Assembly: GCF_018599245.1 (NCBI RefSeq)
Contig: NZ_JAHEVJ010000008.1
Coordinates: 107,063-171,062 of the forward strand
Origin: Aliiroseovarius lamellibrachiae
GTDB lineage: Bacteria > Pseudomonadota > Alphaproteobacteria > Rhodobacterales > Rhodobacteraceae
Direction of reading: 5' to 3'
Length of the DNA: 64,000 nucleotides
Part shown: in pieces, positions 62,774 through 64,000 of the stretch
Numbering within the stretch: position 1 is the stretch's first letter
How the letters are laid out: every line of letters begins with the position of its first letter
Program-made: the position numbers and the translations under genes
Notes under the pieces: model-generated
What the model was told of the DNA's origin: nothing
Seen by the model: only the letters and a program-made list of their open reading frames with translations
Databases searched by the model: none

Positions 62774-62821
62774 TATGTCGCCGCCGTAGGCGACATAAAT
62801 ATCATCCGCAAAAGCGGATGA
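62774..62821. repeat. Two consecutive hairpins upstream of the 119-aa gene
   Basis: TATGTCGCC-GCCGTA-GGCGACATA (62774-62797) is followed after four bases by TCATCCGC-AAAA-GCGGATGA (62802-62821). Both are perfect inverted repeats, with no T-run after either. They sit between two minus-strand genes of the island. They may be a regulatory leader or part of a transfer or replication origin. Confidence 0.6.
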
Positions 62822-62881
62822 AGTCACGGGTTCAAAACAACGTATCATGTGATGCTATGCTCCCAAATGTTCAGCTATGTA

Positions 62882-62929
62882 TCCCCATACGTGATCCCCA
62901 TAGAGGTTGGGGGTCTACTATGGGGGTAA
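62882..62929. repeat. Cluster of TCCCCATA / TGGGGGT motifs
   Basis: ATCCCCATA occurs twice (from 62881 and 62894) and TTGGGGGTCT and ATGGGGGTAA follow (62908 and 62920). They resemble, but do not equal, the 10-bp repeats before the integrase. The cluster ends just before the stop of the next gene. Confidence 0.5.
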
Positions 62930-62932
62930 CGG

Positions 62933-63544
62933 TCAGGTTTTTTGGTTCACTTCAGCCAGTGTTTTCTCCGGCAAAGGTGCAAATGAATCGATGTACTTTT
63001 CAGCCTCCGGAAGGGTGTTAAATGGGATGCCATTGTATAGAAATTTTCCTTTTTCGGCCCGGATCGTCTTGCCCTGATAAACTGTGGTCTTCGCAACAGG
63101 CGCTTCTAGCTTGGGTTCCTTAATTTCTCGACCAGGCTGTGAAGCTTCATTGGCTTGACCGGCGAAAGAACTCTTGGGATCTTGTGCGCCTTCCCTCTGA
63201 GCAGCTGCCGAAAAAGTCTGCGGTGCTGCGCTGTGAAGTTTCAGGCCTTGCTTGGAGACATCTAGCTGATCGCGCGAGATTTTTAGCATTTGTTGGGTGT
63301 ATTCGGCAGTGTCAACATTGGCCCGGCCAATCTGGACAAAGGCAACAAGAAGAAATCCCGTGATAGCAATCCCAATGCCTGGAACCATCGCCAGAAGCCC
63401 CGCACCGCTTCCGCCGTATTGGGATGCTCCGCTGGCGCTGACCAGAGCGACTACGCCCCCAATGACCGCCACAGACCAAGCCAAAAAGGCTAAGAAACTG
63501 AAGAGTGAACGCGCCGCTTCGTATGATCTCATTTTCTCCGACAT
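62933..63544 (-). CDS. Membrane protein, 203 aa, unknown function
   Basis: Two membrane segments near the N-terminus (LFSFLAFLAWSVAVIGGVVA and AMVPGIGIAITGFLLVAFVQ), then a helical stretch (VDTAEYTQQMLKISRDQLDV), a disordered middle, and a C-terminal segment of charged and short hydrophobic residues (AEKGKFLYNGIPFNTLPEAE). ATG 63544 has AAGGAACC upstream. Not recognised. A perfect palindrome lies 60 bases upstream. Confidence 0.65.
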   Translation of the reverse strand: MSEKMRSYEAARSLFSFLAFLAWSVAVIGGVVALVSASGASQYGGSGAGLLAMVPGIGIAITGFLLVAFVQIGRANVDTAEYTQQMLKISRDQLDVSKQGLKLHSAAPQTFSAAAQREGAQDPKSSFAGQANEASQPGREIKEPKLEAPVAKTTVYQGKTIRAEKGKFLYNGIPFNTLPEAEKYIDSFAPLPEKTLAEVNQKT

Positions 63545-63603
63545 AAACTTGGTTCCTTCTAATGATGTGTTTTCAATACCTGCCACTCTGCACCAAAGAT
63601 CAT

Positions 63604-63628
63604 GTTTCACTCAATAGTTGAGTGAAAC
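63604..63628. promoter_or_regulatory. Palindromic operator upstream of the 203-aa membrane protein
   Basis: Perfect 11-bp inverted repeat GTTTCACTCAA-TAG-TTGAGTGAAAC. Position and form suggest a repressor site. Confidence 0.65.
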
Positions 63629-63963
63629 TTCCATTTGTCAGTTCAAAAATGGGCGCCAAACAAAACCGCCCAACAAGAGGACGGTTGAAAGACACATTAG
63701 CTTGGGTTTCGCGTTTGCCAAGTTCATCCCATAGCTGCAGCAAGCGTTGACGATGGGCCGCGCATCACGGTAAGCGCGAGAGACAGGGCTTCAAAGATCA
63801 CGGTGTTACGTGGTTCGTTGTCCCAAATTCTACGCCTTTTCGGAACCCAGTTGTGTAGCTCTGGATATTGCTGCGCCTGTCTGACGTCAGCGCTTATGGG
63901 TCCAAATAGGGCAATTTGATAAGAGAGTGTTTCTGGCTCATCGTGACCACCGAGGAGTGGACG
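63629..63963. other. Region between the operator and the transposase start
   Basis: On the minus strand, a frame open from the right edge runs down to a TGA at 63724 with protein-like content (LSYQIALFGPISADVR, WDNEPRNTVIFEALSLALTV). It may be the 3' part of a gene interrupted by the IS whose start lies at 63964, or simply a gene that reads through the edge. It is too short and one-sided to call. Confidence 0.35.
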
Positions 63964-64000
63964 ATGAGAAAGACAACCAAGAGCCCCGGCGAGAAGATCG
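63964..64000 (+). CDS. IS3-family transposase OrfA (partial, only 12 codons visible)
   Basis: ATG at 63964 with GAGGAG nine bases upstream opens MRKTTKSPGEKI, a beginning I recall for OrfA of an IS3-family group common in Rhodobacteraceae. The rest lies beyond the window. A few codons are weak evidence, so the call should be checked in the next sequence. Confidence 0.5.
   Translation, partial: MRKTTKSPGEKI

Noticed and set aside
57708..64000. attR of the tRNA-Leu island inside the window
   Set aside because: No second copy of the tRNA-Leu 3' end could be found before the right edge.
63724..64000. Minus-strand gene running off the right edge
   Set aside because: The frame is open and reads like protein, but it overlaps the transposase start on the other strand and lacks its own start within the window, so it is only noted.

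Overview
The window is a stretch of chromosome from an alphaproteobacterium, almost certainly a Rhodobacterales/Roseobacter-group organism. The evidence is GC-rich, densely packed coding sequence; a petABC cytochrome bc1 operon; a PetP/PetR-like regulator pair; an HDAC-xseB-ispA-dxs run; and a TPP-riboswitch-controlled thiBPQ transporter. Most of the window is housekeeping backbone. Accessory DNA is limited to a small AT-richer toxin-antitoxin insert near 11.1-12.0 kb and an integrated island that starts at a tRNA-Leu gene at 57.7 kb and runs off the right edge.

Layout. 0-2.6 kb: a TetR-controlled operon for a Rieske-type oxygenase (cut by the left edge), then a 1-Cys peroxiredoxin. 2.8-7.1 kb: aldehyde dehydrogenase, a VTT-domain membrane protein, a long-form KAS III, RluA and tRNA-Lys. 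7.2-11.1 kb: dapF-mtaB, a PaiB-like protein, a small protein, and a GST preceded by an evenly spaced array of AT-rich palindromes. 11.1-12.0 kb: a DUF1778/GNAT toxin-antitoxin pair with its own promoter and operator. 12.3-15.1 kb: petABC. 15.4-19.7 kb: trmL, two tiny genes and thiBPQ with its riboswitch. 20-25.7 kb: SDR, DMT transporter, aroC, a thioredoxin/CcdA pair, a second DMT transporter and HU.

25.9-29.2 kb: adenine deaminase and AMP nucleosidase in one operon (purine salvage). 29.2-34.8 kb: a GlxA-type regulator divergent from an acyl-CoA dehydrogenase, a Rdx/SelW-like protein, an ADP-forming acid-CoA ligase and a protein very like CaiD. I read this as a carnitine/crotonobetaine-CoA pathway operon. 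34.9-43 kb: a YeeZ-like protein, isoprenoid genes (dxs, ispA) with xseB and an HDAC-like hydrolase, petP/petR-like regulators and ilvE. 43-49.2 kb: acetyltransferase, a divergent cupin/AraC pair, two tandem paralogues of unknown function, queG, GST and mtgA. 49.3-57.5 kb: gltD-gltB, uppP and an NDUFA9-like protein. Two matching operators lie between gltD and uppP.

57.6-64 kb: tRNA-Leu(CAG) followed by a P4-type integrase flanked by four copies of a 10-bp motif, an AlpA-like regulator, a replication-relaxation-like winged-helix protein, a HerA/VirD4-like membrane ATPase, and two unassigned proteins with strong palindromes around them. The start of an IS3-type transposase gene lies at the very edge. 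This island is the best candidate for a poorly described system: it looks like a DNA-mobilisation module without a visible relaxase. Its far end and any cargo lie outside the window.
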